DNA from: Prosthecobacter sp.
GTDB taxonomy: Bacteria > Verrucomicrobiota > Verrucomicrobiia > Verrucomicrobiales > Verrucomicrobiaceae
NCBI GenBank assembly: GCA_017853885.1
Contig: JAFMIR010000035.1
Coordinates: forward strand, 1-39,208
Direction: 5' to 3'
Length of the DNA stretch: 39,208 nucleotides
Part shown: positions 25,065 to 32,734 of the stretch, in pieces
How the letters are laid out: the number at the start of each line of letters is the position of its first letter
Position numbering within the stretch: position 1 is the first letter of the stretch
Program-made: the position numbers and the translations under genes
Notes under the pieces: model-generated
What the model saw: the letters and a program-made list of their open reading frames with translations, nothing else
Database searches by the model: none
What the model was told of the DNA's origin: nothing

Positions 25065-25086
25065 AAATGCGCTTCAGCGGTAGCGC
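25063..25086 (-). terminator. Possible rho-independent terminator of the ABC operon
   Basis: On the minus strand GCGCT and AGCGC form a 5-bp GC-rich stem around an 8-nt loop, followed by AT and a run of five T. The hairpin overlaps the last codons of the ATPase gene and the T-run covers the end of the convergent gene. The position at the end of an operon fits, but the stem is short, so this is tentative. Confidence 0.35.
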
Positions 25087-25814
25087 GATAGGCCTTCGAG
25101 GTACTGTCGCGCCAAATTCGACTCCGGCTGCTGGAAGAAACGGGAGACAGGCGAGCATTCAAGGGCCTTGCCCGCTGCCAAAAACACCACCTGATCAGCC
25201 ACCTTGCGGGCGAAGCTGATCTCATGAGTGGCCAAGACGATGCTTTGCCCCTCCTCAGCAAGCTCGCGAATCACATCCAACACTTCGCCTGTCATCACGG
25301 GATCAAGCGCCGAGGTGGGCTCATCGAGCAGCAGAAGCCTCGGTCGCGGAGCCAAGGCACGGGCGATGGCTGCACGCTGCTGCTGGCCACCCGAAAGCTG
25401 CGAAGGACGCTTGTGCTCGTGGCCCTCAAGCCCGAGGCGATGAAGCCATTCGATGGCACGCTGCTCCGCTTGCAAGGCAGACATGCCATGAACCTCCTGT
25501 AGCGGCAGCGTGATGTTTTGCAGGGTGGTGAGGTGCGGAAAAAGGTTGTAGCCCTGGAAAACGAATCCATTCCCACGGCGTTCCGCCTGCGCGCCTACCT
25601 CATCGTGCGGCAGGTCACGGCCGTCCACGCACACATGGCCCTCGTCAGGCACCAGCAGGCAGCCTAGCACCCGTAGCAGTGTTGATTTACCACCGCCGGA
25701 AGGCCCCAACAGCGCGATCACCCGGGCATCGTCCGGTCCGGTTGAAAAAGAAGCACCATCAAGCGCAACATGGCTGCCATAGCGCTTTACCAGACTCCTA
25801 GCTTCAAGTTTCAT
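25074..25814 (-). CDS. ABC transporter ATP-binding protein, polar amino acid type
   Basis: A 246-residue ATPase. Walker A is GPSGGGKST (residues 37-45), the signature is LSGGQQQRAAIARAL, and Walker B is LLLLDEPTSALDP, followed by the H-loop ATHEISFARKVADQVVFL. The sequence is closest in style to GlnQ/HisP-like subunits of polar amino acid importers. ATG at 25814 overlaps the permease gene by 11 nt; a longer frame to 25868 lies inside that gene. No periplasmic binding protein gene is adjacent, so the substrate cannot be named. Confidence 0.93.
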   Translation of the reverse strand: MKLEARSLVKRYGSHVALDGASFSTGPDDARVIALLGPSGGGKSTLLRVLGCLLVPDEGHVCVDGRDLPHDEVGAQAERRGNGFVFQGYNLFPHLTTLQNITLPLQEVHGMSALQAEQRAIEWLHRLGLEGHEHKRPSQLSGGQQQRAAIARALAPRPRLLLLDEPTSALDPVMTGEVLDVIRELAEEGQSIVLATHEISFARKVADQVVFLAAGKALECSPVSRFFQQPESNLARQYLEGLSRYR

Positions 25815-26574
25815 AGGCAAACCTCCTTTCCAAACCACGAGCCAGCCTCGCCAGCGGTAGCGTGACAATCAAGTAGGCCGCCGCCAGCGGCAGATAGCCC
25901 TCCAGTGGGGCGTAGCTGGCCGCGTTCATAACCCTTACCTTCTGCACCAGTTCCTCAATGCCGATCACCGACAAAAGCGAGGAATCCTTTAGCAGAGACA
26001 CGAGCTGCCCGGTGGTGCCAGGCAATGCACGGCGCATGGCTTGGGGCACGATCACAAAACGATAGGTCTGCATCCGGTCAAAGCCCACCGCACGCGCTGC
26101 CTCCAATTGTGAAGCTCCGATGCTCTCCACAGCCCCGCGAAAAATCTCCGCCAGATACGCGGCGTGAAAACTGCCCAACAACACAATTCCCACCAACATC
26201 GGAAAGCCTGCATGCAGCGCCTCGGCAATGATGTAGTAGCCGATCAAGAGCTGCACCAGCAGCGGCGAACCCCGAACCAGCTCGACCATGCCTGCACAGA
26301 TCAGGCGAACCGGCATCCACCGCCCACGGCAGCCTAGCATCAGCAAAAATCCTGCCGCCACACTGACCACCATGGCTGCCAAAGAGAGACCCAGCGTCGT
26401 CAGCCAACCCAGAGCAAACTGACCGCGATACCTCCAAACACCCGCCCAGTTCCAGCGGTAATCCACCGCCAGAAACATGGCGTAGAGCCCCGCTGAAGCA
26501 GCCAGCAGGATCACAAGAATCCAGCCAAGCCGGCGTGAGGTGTCAGGCGTAAATGAGAACGTTTTGTTAGCCAA
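25804..26574 (-). CDS. ABC transporter permease, HisM/GlnP-type
   Basis: A 256-residue inner-membrane permease with five or six hydrophobic helices. LAEIFRGAVESIGASQLEAARAVG and VIVPQAMRRALPGTTGQLVSLLKDSSL together form the EAA-type coupling region characteristic of polar amino acid permeases (read as two adjacent motifs: EAARAVGF and RRALPGTTGQ). The start is TTG at 26574 with a weak ribosome binding site, so a few residues may be wrong. It overlaps the ATPase gene by 11 nt. The next gene upstream, the amidase, ends 40 nt before it on the same strand, and the two may be co-transcribed. Confidence 0.9.
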   Translation of the reverse strand: MANKTFSFTPDTSRRLGWILVILLAASAGLYAMFLAVDYRWNWAGVWRYRGQFALGWLTTLGLSLAAMVVSVAAGFLLMLGCRGRWMPVRLICAGMVELVRGSPLLVQLLIGYYIIAEALHAGFPMLVGIVLLGSFHAAYLAEIFRGAVESIGASQLEAARAVGFDRMQTYRFVIVPQAMRRALPGTTGQLVSLLKDSSLLSVIGIEELVQKVRVMNAASYAPLEGYLPLAAAYLIVTLPLARLARGLERRFAYET

Positions 26575-26613
26575 GTAGCTTTATCTAGCAGCATCCTCGT
26601 GCGCACGCCACGT

Positions 26614-27393
26614 TCATTTCTCCGCCAGCACCGCTGCGGGTGTCGGCTTCGATTTCAGGAAAAGCTTCACCCCAGATGCAATCCCCGCAGCAAGCTTCTC
26701 CTGGTGCGCCTTCTCCCTCAGTCGCCGCGCCTCGATCGCGTTCGTCAAGAAACCGCACTCCACCAGCACCGCTGGGCAGCGCGCCTCCTCAATCACCACA
26801 TAATCACGCTGCTTCGTACCACGATTGACCGCCTGAGTTTCCTCACAGGCACAGCGCTGGACCAGCGAGGCCAGTTTTTCGCTCATCGAGTCTTTTCCTT
26901 CCTTCCGGCCCGTTTTGCGCATCGCGAGCAGCGACGGCTTGCCGGCAAAGTAAGTCTCCAGCCCCTCCGCTTCCGAGCCGGAACCGTCCGTGTTGATATG
27001 CACACTCACAAACACTTCGGCTCCGAGCTTTTCTGACAACACGGCGCGCTCCTCCAAAGGCAAGAAGACATCGCCATCCCGCGTCATCACCACACGAAAG
27101 CCAGCCGCAACAAGCTCCTCCCTGACTTTACGGGCGATTTCGAGAGTGAGGTGTTTTTCGATGGCGCCATTGGCCACCGCTCCTCCGTCATGGCCGCCAT
27201 GACCGGCATCCACGATGATCAGAGGAATTTTTTGCTTTTCTTGCTCACAAGATTGACGCCATGGATTTTCAGGAGTCACCAACTGCTGCTGGAGAAAGAC
27301 GATGCAGAAGAAGCCTGCTGCCAAGGCCCCATAGGAGCCCATGACGCGCAGCGTTAGGAGAATGACATGAACAAATTTCAAAAAATTATTCAT
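26614..27393 (-). CDS. N-acetylmuramoyl-L-alanine amidase (Amidase_3)
   Basis: A 259-residue zinc amidase that cleaves the bond between muramic acid and the stem peptide of peptidoglycan. One hydrophobic helix (about residues 8-35) serves as signal or membrane anchor. The catalytic domain starts at IPLIIVDAGHGGHDGG: His65, Glu79 and His132 (SVHIN) are the expected zinc ligands and Glu212 of VLVECGFLTN is the catalytic acid. All are present, so it should be active in the periplasm. ATG at 27393 follows TTTTAGAAGA, a fair ribosome binding site. It is divergent from a LysM protein 54 nt away, suggesting shared control in cell-wall growth or division. Confidence 0.92.
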   Translation of the reverse strand: MNNFLKFVHVILLTLRVMGSYGALAAGFFCIVFLQQQLVTPENPWRQSCEQEKQKIPLIIVDAGHGGHDGGAVANGAIEKHLTLEIARKVREELVAAGFRVVMTRDGDVFLPLEERAVLSEKLGAEVFVSVHINTDGSGSEAEGLETYFAGKPSLLAMRKTGRKEGKDSMSEKLASLVQRCACEETQAVNRGTKQRDYVVIEEARCPAVLVECGFLTNAIEARRLREKAHQEKLAAGIASGVKLFLKSKPTPAAVLAEK

Positions 27394-27410
27394 TCTTCTA
27401 AAATATTTTG

Positions 27411-27438
27411 TTGATTTAACAACCTGAAATTCTAAAAT
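27411..27438 (+). promoter_or_regulatory. Candidate promoter in the amidase/LysM divergent spacer
   Basis: The 54-nt spacer is the most AT-rich stretch of the window. On the plus strand TTGATT (27411-27416) and TAAAAT (27433-27438) are 16 nt apart and fit a sigma-70-type promoter, though transcription would begin only a few bases before the ATG at 27448. An inverted repeat TTGTT-GATTT-AACAA (27408-27422) overlaps the -35 box and could be an operator for both genes. Both calls rest on short matches. Confidence 0.3.
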
Positions 27439-27447
27439 CTCTGGATC

Positions 27448-28845
27448 ATGAAGCACTTGCCGCTCTTCTCATTCATCGGCTGGACCTTGGCGCTGATTAC
27501 CATCATGGCCCCTGCTCTTCCGGCACAACCCGCCAGCAGCTACGCTTATCTGCCGCCATCGTCCGAAGGTTACACACCGCTCACACCCCGCTCTAAGGAA
27601 CGCCCTAGCCTTTCCCACACAAAAACAACTGCCACGTCGAAGCGCACCAAGACAGCCTCCTCGTCTCATGAAGGAACGCCGAAAGATGAACTCCCCCGCA
27701 AGGTGGCCAGAGTTGAAGCCAATGACCAACTGCAGGATTCACGCATCCGGAAGCTCGAAAAAGACGTCTCCAGTATTAAAGGCAGCTCCGCGCGCCCGGC
27801 GAATTACGACAGTCCCTCTGCCAGCCTTCGCCCCCACACCACCTATGTCGTTAAACCGGGAGACAGCCTGTGGGGCATCGCTAACCGCCACCGCGTGAGT
27901 CCTGGAGAGATCATTCAGCTCAATCGGATGAAGGGCGACACTGTTTTGATCGGCCAGCAACTTCAGATTCCTGATCCGCTCAGCTCCTCGTCCACCATAC
28001 AGACGACCTACCAAGCCCTTCATCATGATGTGCGGCCAGGCGATACCTCGAGCGCCATTCTCAAAAAATATGGCATCAGCCGCACGTCCCTCATGGAAGC
28101 CAACCCTCGGATCGATTTCGGTGCCGCCTTAGTTCCCGGCTCCCGCCTTGTCATCCCTAGCAAGAGCCCGCACGTGGACACAGCTCCAAAGCCAAGCTCC
28201 TCAAGCAGAAGCGGCTCCTACACCGTACGCTCAGGCGACAGCCTCAAGGCCATCGCCATCCGTCATGGAACGACCACGGCTAGCCTCGCCGCCCTCAACG
28301 GCATCCAAGACGCTAACAAACTCATCATCGGCCAGCGCCTGATTCTTCCTGAGGGCAAAACCAGCCCAATTGCCGAGACCTCTCCAGAGCTAATGGCTAA
28401 GCCTATGCCAACGCCGACTATGGCTAAGCCTATGCCGATGCCCATGGCAATGCCCGCTATGGCTAAGCCCATGCCGATGCCCATGGCAGCAGTCTCCAAA
28501 GAAACCGCATCGGTGACCAACAATGACCTTCCTGATGCTCCGCCACCTAGCGTTCCTTCTCCCTCTCCAACGATTCCCCTGGCAACGAAGTCGGCTACCA
28601 ACAGCATCGTGCCCACTGACATTCCTGCCATTCCCAGCGATCAAGCAGTCACCTCTCCTGAAAGCCATCGTGGCGTGCTTGCCTACCGAGTGGATGCCAC
28701 TGACACCATCGACAGCATCGCGTCCCAGTTTGGCACTACGCCGGCACGAATCCGCGAGATCAATCATCTCCAACCTACAACCAAGCTCAGCATAGGAGAT
28801 GAGATCGTGGTGCCAGCTTTGGGAGCCGTTGCTGTGGGCGATTGA
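27448..28845 (+). CDS. Secreted protein with four LysM domains
   Basis: A 465-residue protein with a signal peptide (about 1-26), a Ser/Thr/Lys-rich region and a short coiled coil (about 85-112). Four LysM peptidoglycan-binding domains follow: 131-175 (YVVKPGDSLWGIANRH), 192-237 (HDVRPGDTSSAILKKYG), 256-300 (YTVRSGDSLKAIAIRHG) and 411-456 (YRVDATDTIDSIASQFG). Between the third and fourth is a Met/Pro repeat (about 316-347) and a Pro-rich linker. There is no catalytic domain, so it probably anchors itself or a partner to the cell wall. The divergent amidase is the natural candidate partner. Confidence 0.9.
   Translation: MKHLPLFSFIGWTLALITIMAPALPAQPASSYAYLPPSSEGYTPLTPRSKERPSLSHTKTTATSKRTKTASSSHEGTPKDELPRKVARVEANDQLQDSRIRKLEKDVSSIKGSSARPANYDSPSASLRPHTTYVVKPGDSLWGIANRHRVSPGEIIQLNRMKGDTVLIGQQLQIPDPLSSSSTIQTTYQALHHDVRPGDTSSAILKKYGISRTSLMEANPRIDFGAALVPGSRLVIPSKSPHVDTAPKPSSSSRSGSYTVRSGDSLKAIAIRHGTTTASLAALNGIQDANKLIIGQRLILPEGKTSPIAETSPELMAKPMPTPTMAKPMPMPMAMPAMAKPMPMPMAAVSKETASVTNNDLPDAPPPSVPSPSPTIPLATKSATNSIVPTDIPAIPSDQAVTSPESHRGVLAYRVDATDTIDSIASQFGTTPARIREINHLQPTTKLSIGDEIVVPALGAVAVGD
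28393..28487 (+). repeat. Met-Pro coding repeat in the LysM protein linker
   Basis: Three near-identical 17-nt units (ATGGCTAAGCCTATGCC, the third with one C for T) start at 28393, 28420 and 28459, interspersed with ATGCCGATGCCCATG-type runs. They encode MAKPMP and MPMPM repeats. The DNA-level identity suggests recent expansion by slippage and possible length variation between strains. Confidence 0.85.
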
Positions 28846-28851
28846 TCAATC
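28840..28851. terminator. Perfect 12-bp palindrome across two convergent stop codons
   Basis: GATTGATCAATC is a perfect palindrome whose centre is the junction between the LysM gene stop (TGA) and the stop of the small minus-strand ORF (TCA on the plus strand). Both genes therefore end GAT-TGA. A 12-bp palindrome without a loop is a poor hairpin, and no T-run follows, so a terminator role is only one possibility; a protein site or chance are others. Confidence 0.25.
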
Positions 28852-29067
28852 CTCGTCCGACTGTGGAAGTCGCAACCCAACACGCCGCTCGTTGGGATAA
28901 TACTTCTCCCGGTGAAATCGCCGGTGTCCCACTGGGTCAAGCCAGCGCCAAGCCTCATCCGCATTTTCTGAAAAGTGCCGGCAAGACGTGCCTGTAACAA
29001 GCACCCAAGCTGCCACTCCGATTTTTAAAGCGGCGAGAAAGCAAACGGACGAACGCAAGCAAATCAT
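28846..29067 (-). CDS. Small exported protein, possible lipoprotein
   Basis: A 73-residue frame. The N-terminus MICLRSSVCFLAALKIGVAAWVLV has a basic start and a hydrophobic core like a signal peptide, followed by TGTSC, a weak lipobox. The short mature part is charged and aromatic (DEAWRWLDPVGHRRFH, then KYYPNERR). No family is recognised. The stop abuts the stop of the convergent LysM gene, in keeping with the compact layout here. The ribosome binding site is poor. The signal-like start favours a real gene, but length and lack of homology knowledge keep confidence moderate. Confidence 0.45.
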   Translation of the reverse strand: MICLRSSVCFLAALKIGVAAWVLVTGTSCRHFSENADEAWRWLDPVGHRRFHREKYYPNERRVGLRLPQSDED

Positions 29068-29079
29068 GAGGTATGACTG

Positions 29080-29259
29080 ATGCGCCAGCGCCCCCCCTTC
29101 CGTCCAGCACTACTTCAGTCCTTGACCCTCCTGTGGGCGGCGTGGGCCGAGTGGAAAGAAAGAACCCGAGGGCGCATCAACCAAACCCTTCACCGAATCG
29201 ATTTCGGTAAGACCCAGTTCATCTGCGACACCAAAGGCGCTCTCGCTTTTTCATCTTAG
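29080..29259 (+). CDS. Possible 59-residue ORF before the lipoate ligase gene
   Basis: An ATG at 29080 opens 59 codons ending in TAG at 29257-29259, 22 nt before the next gene. The product would start RQRPPFRPALLQSLTLLWAAW and be basic, with a weakly hydrophobic stretch. Only 12 nt separate its ATG from that of the small minus-strand ORF, so both can hardly have separate promoters outside each other. No family recognised. If neither small ORF is real, 28849-29281 is a 433-nt spacer with no other feature that I can see. Confidence 0.2.
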   Translation: MRQRPPFRPALLQSLTLLWAAWAEWKERTRGRINQTLHRIDFGKTQFICDTKGALAFSS

Positions 29260-29281
29260 CCATGTCACAAGAAGCCCTATC

Positions 29282-29962
29282 ATGCTCGACGAACTCATCC
29301 TCCATCTTGACCCTGAGCCGCATGACGGCGCTTGGAACATGGCCGCAGACCAAGCGTGGCTGGAACAGAGCCGGGAGCCCGTGCTACGTGTATATCAATG
29401 GAACCAGCCGACGGTGACCATTGGCTATGCACAAAGCCTACCCAAGCTCGCGGAAGCCCTACCTGAATGGACCGTGGTGCGTCGTTGGACAGGTGGCGGC
29501 GTCGTGCTGCATGAAAACGACTTCACTTACTCCGTCATCGTACCCGGTGGTCACCCGTGGGCGGAAACCCGGCCTCTCGATAGTTACCGACTCATCCACG
29601 ACTCACTGGCAAAGGCACTTGTTGCAGAGGGGTTTAGCGGCTGCAGACTTGCCGGGCCGGAGGACTTGATTGAGAACCCCTTCTGCTTTGTGGCACCTGC
29701 TCTGCACGATGTCGTCCGCGGTAAGGTGAAGATTGCCGGTGCCGGACAGCGGCGAGGTAAGCTTGGTCTTCTACATCAGGGCAGTGTGCAGAATGTCTTG
29801 CTCGACGAGGCGTTCTGGCCGCGCTGGGCCGCGCAACTGGCGTCGAACGTGATTATCCAACCTGTCATGCCGGAAGCTGTGTGCCTCCGCGCTGATCAAC
29901 TGAAGCTCAAACGCTACCAACTGCCTTCGTGGCTCAACGAAAGGGAGGATGTGCTGGAATGA
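29282..29962 (+). CDS. Lipoate-protein ligase family protein
   Basis: A 226-residue protein of the biotin/lipoate ligase fold, which attaches or transfers lipoyl or octanoyl groups to lipoyl domains of 2-oxoacid dehydrogenases and the glycine cleavage system. NMAADQAWLEQ near the N-terminus, TIGYAQSL, VVRRWTGGGVVLHENDFTYS and KVKIAGAGQRR with its Lys are the family motifs. The C-terminal accessory domain of E. coli LplA is absent, as in LipM/LplA core proteins. It overlaps the next gene by four bases (ATGA). Ligase and transferase activity cannot be separated from sequence alone. Confidence 0.85.
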   Translation: MLDELILHLDPEPHDGAWNMAADQAWLEQSREPVLRVYQWNQPTVTIGYAQSLPKLAEALPEWTVVRRWTGGGVVLHENDFTYSVIVPGGHPWAETRPLDSYRLIHDSLAKALVAEGFSGCRLAGPEDLIENPFCFVAPALHDVVRGKVKIAGAGQRRGKLGLLHQGSVQNVLLDEAFWPRWAAQLASNVIIQPVMPEAVCLRADQLKLKRYQLPSWLNEREDVLE

Positions 29963-30297
29963 CACGTGTGTTTGTCTATGGAACGCTGAAGCGAGGCTGC
30001 GAAAACCATCGCTGGATTGACTCGCAGCGCTTTGTCGGCGTGACGAAGACGAAACCTGTTTACCGACTCTACGACCTCGGTGGATATCCCGGCATGGTGA
30101 AAGCCAAAGACGGAGTTGCGGTCGAGGGCGAACTCTGGGATGTCAATCCTGCAAGTCTGTCACGATTGGATATTTTGGAGGATGTGGCGGGCGGCGAATA
30201 CGAACGAGCGCCCATCGAACTCGAATCTGGACAAGCCGAAGGCTACCTCTATCTGCGCAGCATTGACGGCTGTCGGGACTGCGGCACTTCATGGTGA
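29959..30297 (+). CDS. Gamma-glutamylcyclotransferase-like protein
   Basis: A 112-residue protein of the GGCT/BtrG-like fold. FVYGTLKRGCENHRW is the substrate loop signature, GVAVEGELWDV follows, and LSRLDILEDVAGGEYERAPIEL is the usual LDxxE...YxR region with the catalytic Glu. Members release 5-oxoproline from gamma-glutamyl amines or act in related chemistry; the substrate here is unknown. ATG at 29959 overlaps the lipoate-ligase stop by four bases. The gene ends 7 nt from the convergent Tat-protein gene. Confidence 0.88.
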   Translation: MTRVFVYGTLKRGCENHRWIDSQRFVGVTKTKPVYRLYDLGGYPGMVKAKDGVAVEGELWDVNPASLSRLDILEDVAGGEYERAPIELESGQAEGYLYLRSIDGCRDCGTSW

Positions 30298-30318
30298 GCC
30301 TCGCTTAACCGATGGCTC
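30296..30318. terminator. Possible hairpin between convergent genes
   Basis: GAGCC-TCG pairs with CGA-(T)-GGCTC around the loop CTTAAC, an 8-bp stem with one bulged base. It spans the ends of the GGCT-like gene and the convergent Tat-protein gene. There is no T-run on either side, so a bidirectional terminator is only possible, not shown. Confidence 0.3.
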
Positions 30319-31810
30319 GTTTCAGCGCGTTCTTCGTGATGCGTTGCACACGCTCATCCGGTCCATGCGGTCGAGAAAAGTGGCTCCATGGAATCATGTG
30401 ACCCGGAGGGTCGCTGAGGCCTTGTGCCCAAAAGATGGTTGTGGCGTTGAAGACGATATTTTTCTTCGGTCCTTCGAAAACGGTGGCAGCATACTTGCCG
30501 AGGCGTGTGCCGCCAGCCCAGACGTTTCCTTCGGCGATAACTTCTAGACCTTCGCGTGCGGTGTCGGGATCTCCATGAAACTCCCAGCCAACGAGGCCAG
30601 AGATGCAGTCCCCTTTCTTCATCCCCGTGCCCTCAAAAAGCCAGTGATCCGGCTTTGCACAGGTCCAATCCCCACCGCCGTTGAATGGCACGGTGGTGCG
30701 AGCCCCAATGATGTCACGCTCATCCGGCCCTGGGTGAGTAAAAGGACCGAGCACCTTCGAGTAAGCTTGTTTTTCCTCCTCACGGAATTCGCCGTAGCAA
30801 GTTTCACGCGTCAGGCGGCGGTTCACATCCCCCTTCGCGTTCGACGTGAACGGCGTAACCATGTACACATCGTTGGCGGACAGCCAGAGCACGCTGAGAC
30901 CATCGGCAATGCCCCGCTTGACGTTGTTAAACTGCCTCACGTCCCAGTATTCATCGTGCCCAATGCTGACCAAGGTCTTCACGCGACTCAAGTTAGCAGG
31001 GTCGAGGTTGTCCACATTCGAGCAGTAGGTGACATCGTAGCCTTCTTTTTCGAGCCAGTAGCAAAGCGGATACTCCCACAATAAAAACTCACCACTGCCC
31101 ATGCTGAGCGGATTCTCAAGGATCTGGACGTATTGGCCGTAAGGCCGGTCAAAGCTGACGCTGACACCCGGTGCATGCGCCGCACGAGGATCTGTGTAGA
31201 GCGATTCATTCAAAGGCCATCGGTTGTAGGCCTGCCAAGTGTTGTCACTACACTGAAAGAGGATGTCGGCAGGACGATCGTCTTTGACGATGAAGATGAC
31301 GTAGCTTTCCCAGTAGGGTTTGTCTGCGGACTCGGGAAGCGTGGTGAGCTTGCCGAGATAAACGCCGCTGGGCCAATCAGCTGGGATCGTGATTGTGGTA
31401 GAGGCCTTCCACTGGCATTCGCGAAGGCGCTGTGCCGCCATCTCAGGTACAGGCTGTTCGATGCCTTCAAAAGGTCCCAAGGTGGCCATCGAACGAGATC
31501 CCGCTCCACCATAATAGCCCATGCGAAAAATCTCGATCTTGAATTTGGCTAAGGGTTTTGTGCTGACGAATAAATCCATTTTTTCGCCGGCCTTGACGGA
31601 TTGCTTCGAGCAGTACCCTTCGATCAAGGACGTGCGATAGGACTTGCCTCCATCGGGCATCACACGAGTGATCTGCCAAGCCGTGGTGCCCTGTTTGGCA
31701 TTCTCCGCGTTGATGAGGTCTGATTGGCGAGGCAATGCGGCCTTGGCGGTTCGAAGAGCCTGCGCCGCACCGGCTGCAGCTGAGGTTTTGAGAAAAACAC
31801 GACGATCCAT
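30305..31810 (-). CDS. Tat-exported protein with N,N-dimethylformamidase-like C-terminal domain
   Basis: A 501-residue protein. MDRRVFLKTSAAAGAAQA is a twin-arginine signal, so it is probably folded with a cofactor before export. An N-terminal beta-rich region (about 40-170) is followed by a large domain with YCSNVDNLD, LVSIGHDEYWDVRQFNNV, LSANDVYMVTPF and NATTIFWAQGLSDPPGH. These resemble the beta-subunit C-terminal domain of N,N-dimethylformamidase (DMFA2_C type), common as an uncharacterised secreted protein in Planctomycetes and Verrucomicrobia. The partner small subunit is not present and the substrate is unknown. It is divergent from the phosphoesterase, only 41 nt away. Confidence 0.82.
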   Translation of the reverse strand: MDRRVFLKTSAAAGAAQALRTAKAALPRQSDLINAENAKQGTTAWQITRVMPDGGKSYRTSLIEGYCSKQSVKAGEKMDLFVSTKPLAKFKIEIFRMGYYGGAGSRSMATLGPFEGIEQPVPEMAAQRLRECQWKASTTITIPADWPSGVYLGKLTTLPESADKPYWESYVIFIVKDDRPADILFQCSDNTWQAYNRWPLNESLYTDPRAAHAPGVSVSFDRPYGQYVQILENPLSMGSGEFLLWEYPLCYWLEKEGYDVTYCSNVDNLDPANLSRVKTLVSIGHDEYWDVRQFNNVKRGIADGLSVLWLSANDVYMVTPFTSNAKGDVNRRLTRETCYGEFREEEKQAYSKVLGPFTHPGPDERDIIGARTTVPFNGGGDWTCAKPDHWLFEGTGMKKGDCISGLVGWEFHGDPDTAREGLEVIAEGNVWAGGTRLGKYAATVFEGPKKNIVFNATTIFWAQGLSDPPGHMIPWSHFSRPHGPDERVQRITKNALKRAIG

Positions 31811-31851
31811 GATGGAGCAATACGCAGCGAACCCTAGGCGTATAGCAGACC

Positions 31852-32733
31852 ATGCCCGTTCACCTCCCGACCCGCCGCAGCTTTATCACACAACTCGGTG
31901 CCGCCATGACACTCTCACAGCTTCCTGCGACTGGCGCGGAAGTCGATGAAGGCTTGATTGCCATTTTGAACGACACACACATCGGCGCCCAACAAGCATC
32001 CGACTCGTCCATACCCACCCATCTCAGAACCACTGTCGATTGGCTACTCTCACTCCCGAGGCGTCCCGCTGCAGTGATCATCAATGGTGACCTTGCTCTG
32101 AAGGATGGACAACGAGGGGATTACGAACGCTTGGCGAAGCTAATCGAGCCATTGCAGGCTGCCAACCTGCCTCTGCATCTCACCATGGGCAACCATGATG
32201 ACCGTGAAGTGTTTTACGATGTGATGAAGCCATCATCGTCCGCCGTGGAGTCAAAGTTTGTGAGCCTAGTCGAGATGACTCACATGAACTTGTTTCTCCT
32301 CGACTCGTTGAAGGCCACGATGATCACCCAAGGCCTGCTCGGCCCGGCACAACTTGACTGGCTGATGAATCTGCTCGATGCCCATGCGAACAAGCCCGCG
32401 CTTCTGTTTGCCCATCACAATCCACGCCTTGGAGGTGAGCCGCTGCACTTCCCAGGCGGCCTTGAGGACTCCGAGCCACTATGGCGCGCTCTTTCGACGC
32501 GCAAGCAAGTCAAAGCCTACATCCATGGCCATATCCATCACCGAAACTTTTTCGAGCATCAGGGCATTCACATCCTGAACACGCCTGCCACGTCTTATGT
32601 GGCAGACAAAAAGACCTCCACCACCGGCTGGACTACGCTGCACCTTACCTCAGAGGGTGCGGAGGTAACCACCCACACACATCAGAGTAGTCACGCTTGG
32701 AACGACCTGAAGGTGGCTCTGCGCTGGAGATAA
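31852..32733 (+). CDS. Calcineurin-like metallophosphoesterase, probably Tat-exported
   Basis: A 293-residue phosphoesterase. The N-terminus TRRSFITQLGAAMTL resembles a Tat signal. The metal site is complete: DTHIG (Asp/His), INGDLA (Asp), GNHDDR (Asn/His), FAHHNP (His) and GHIHHRNF (two His). Such enzymes cleave phosphate mono- or diesters such as cyclic nucleotides or phospholipid headgroups; the substrate is unknown. It lies head to head with the DMFase-like Tat gene, so both may share a promoter region and work in the periplasm. It ends one base before the convergent aldolase-like gene. Confidence 0.9.
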   Translation: MPVHLPTRRSFITQLGAAMTLSQLPATGAEVDEGLIAILNDTHIGAQQASDSSIPTHLRTTVDWLLSLPRRPAAVIINGDLALKDGQRGDYERLAKLIEPLQAANLPLHLTMGNHDDREVFYDVMKPSSSAVESKFVSLVEMTHMNLFLLDSLKATMITQGLLGPAQLDWLMNLLDAHANKPALLFAHHNPRLGGEPLHFPGGLEDSEPLWRALSTRKQVKAYIHGHIHHRNFFEHQGIHILNTPATSYVADKKTSTTGWTTLHLTSEGAEVTTHTHQSSHAWNDLKVALRWR

Positions 32734-32734
32734 A

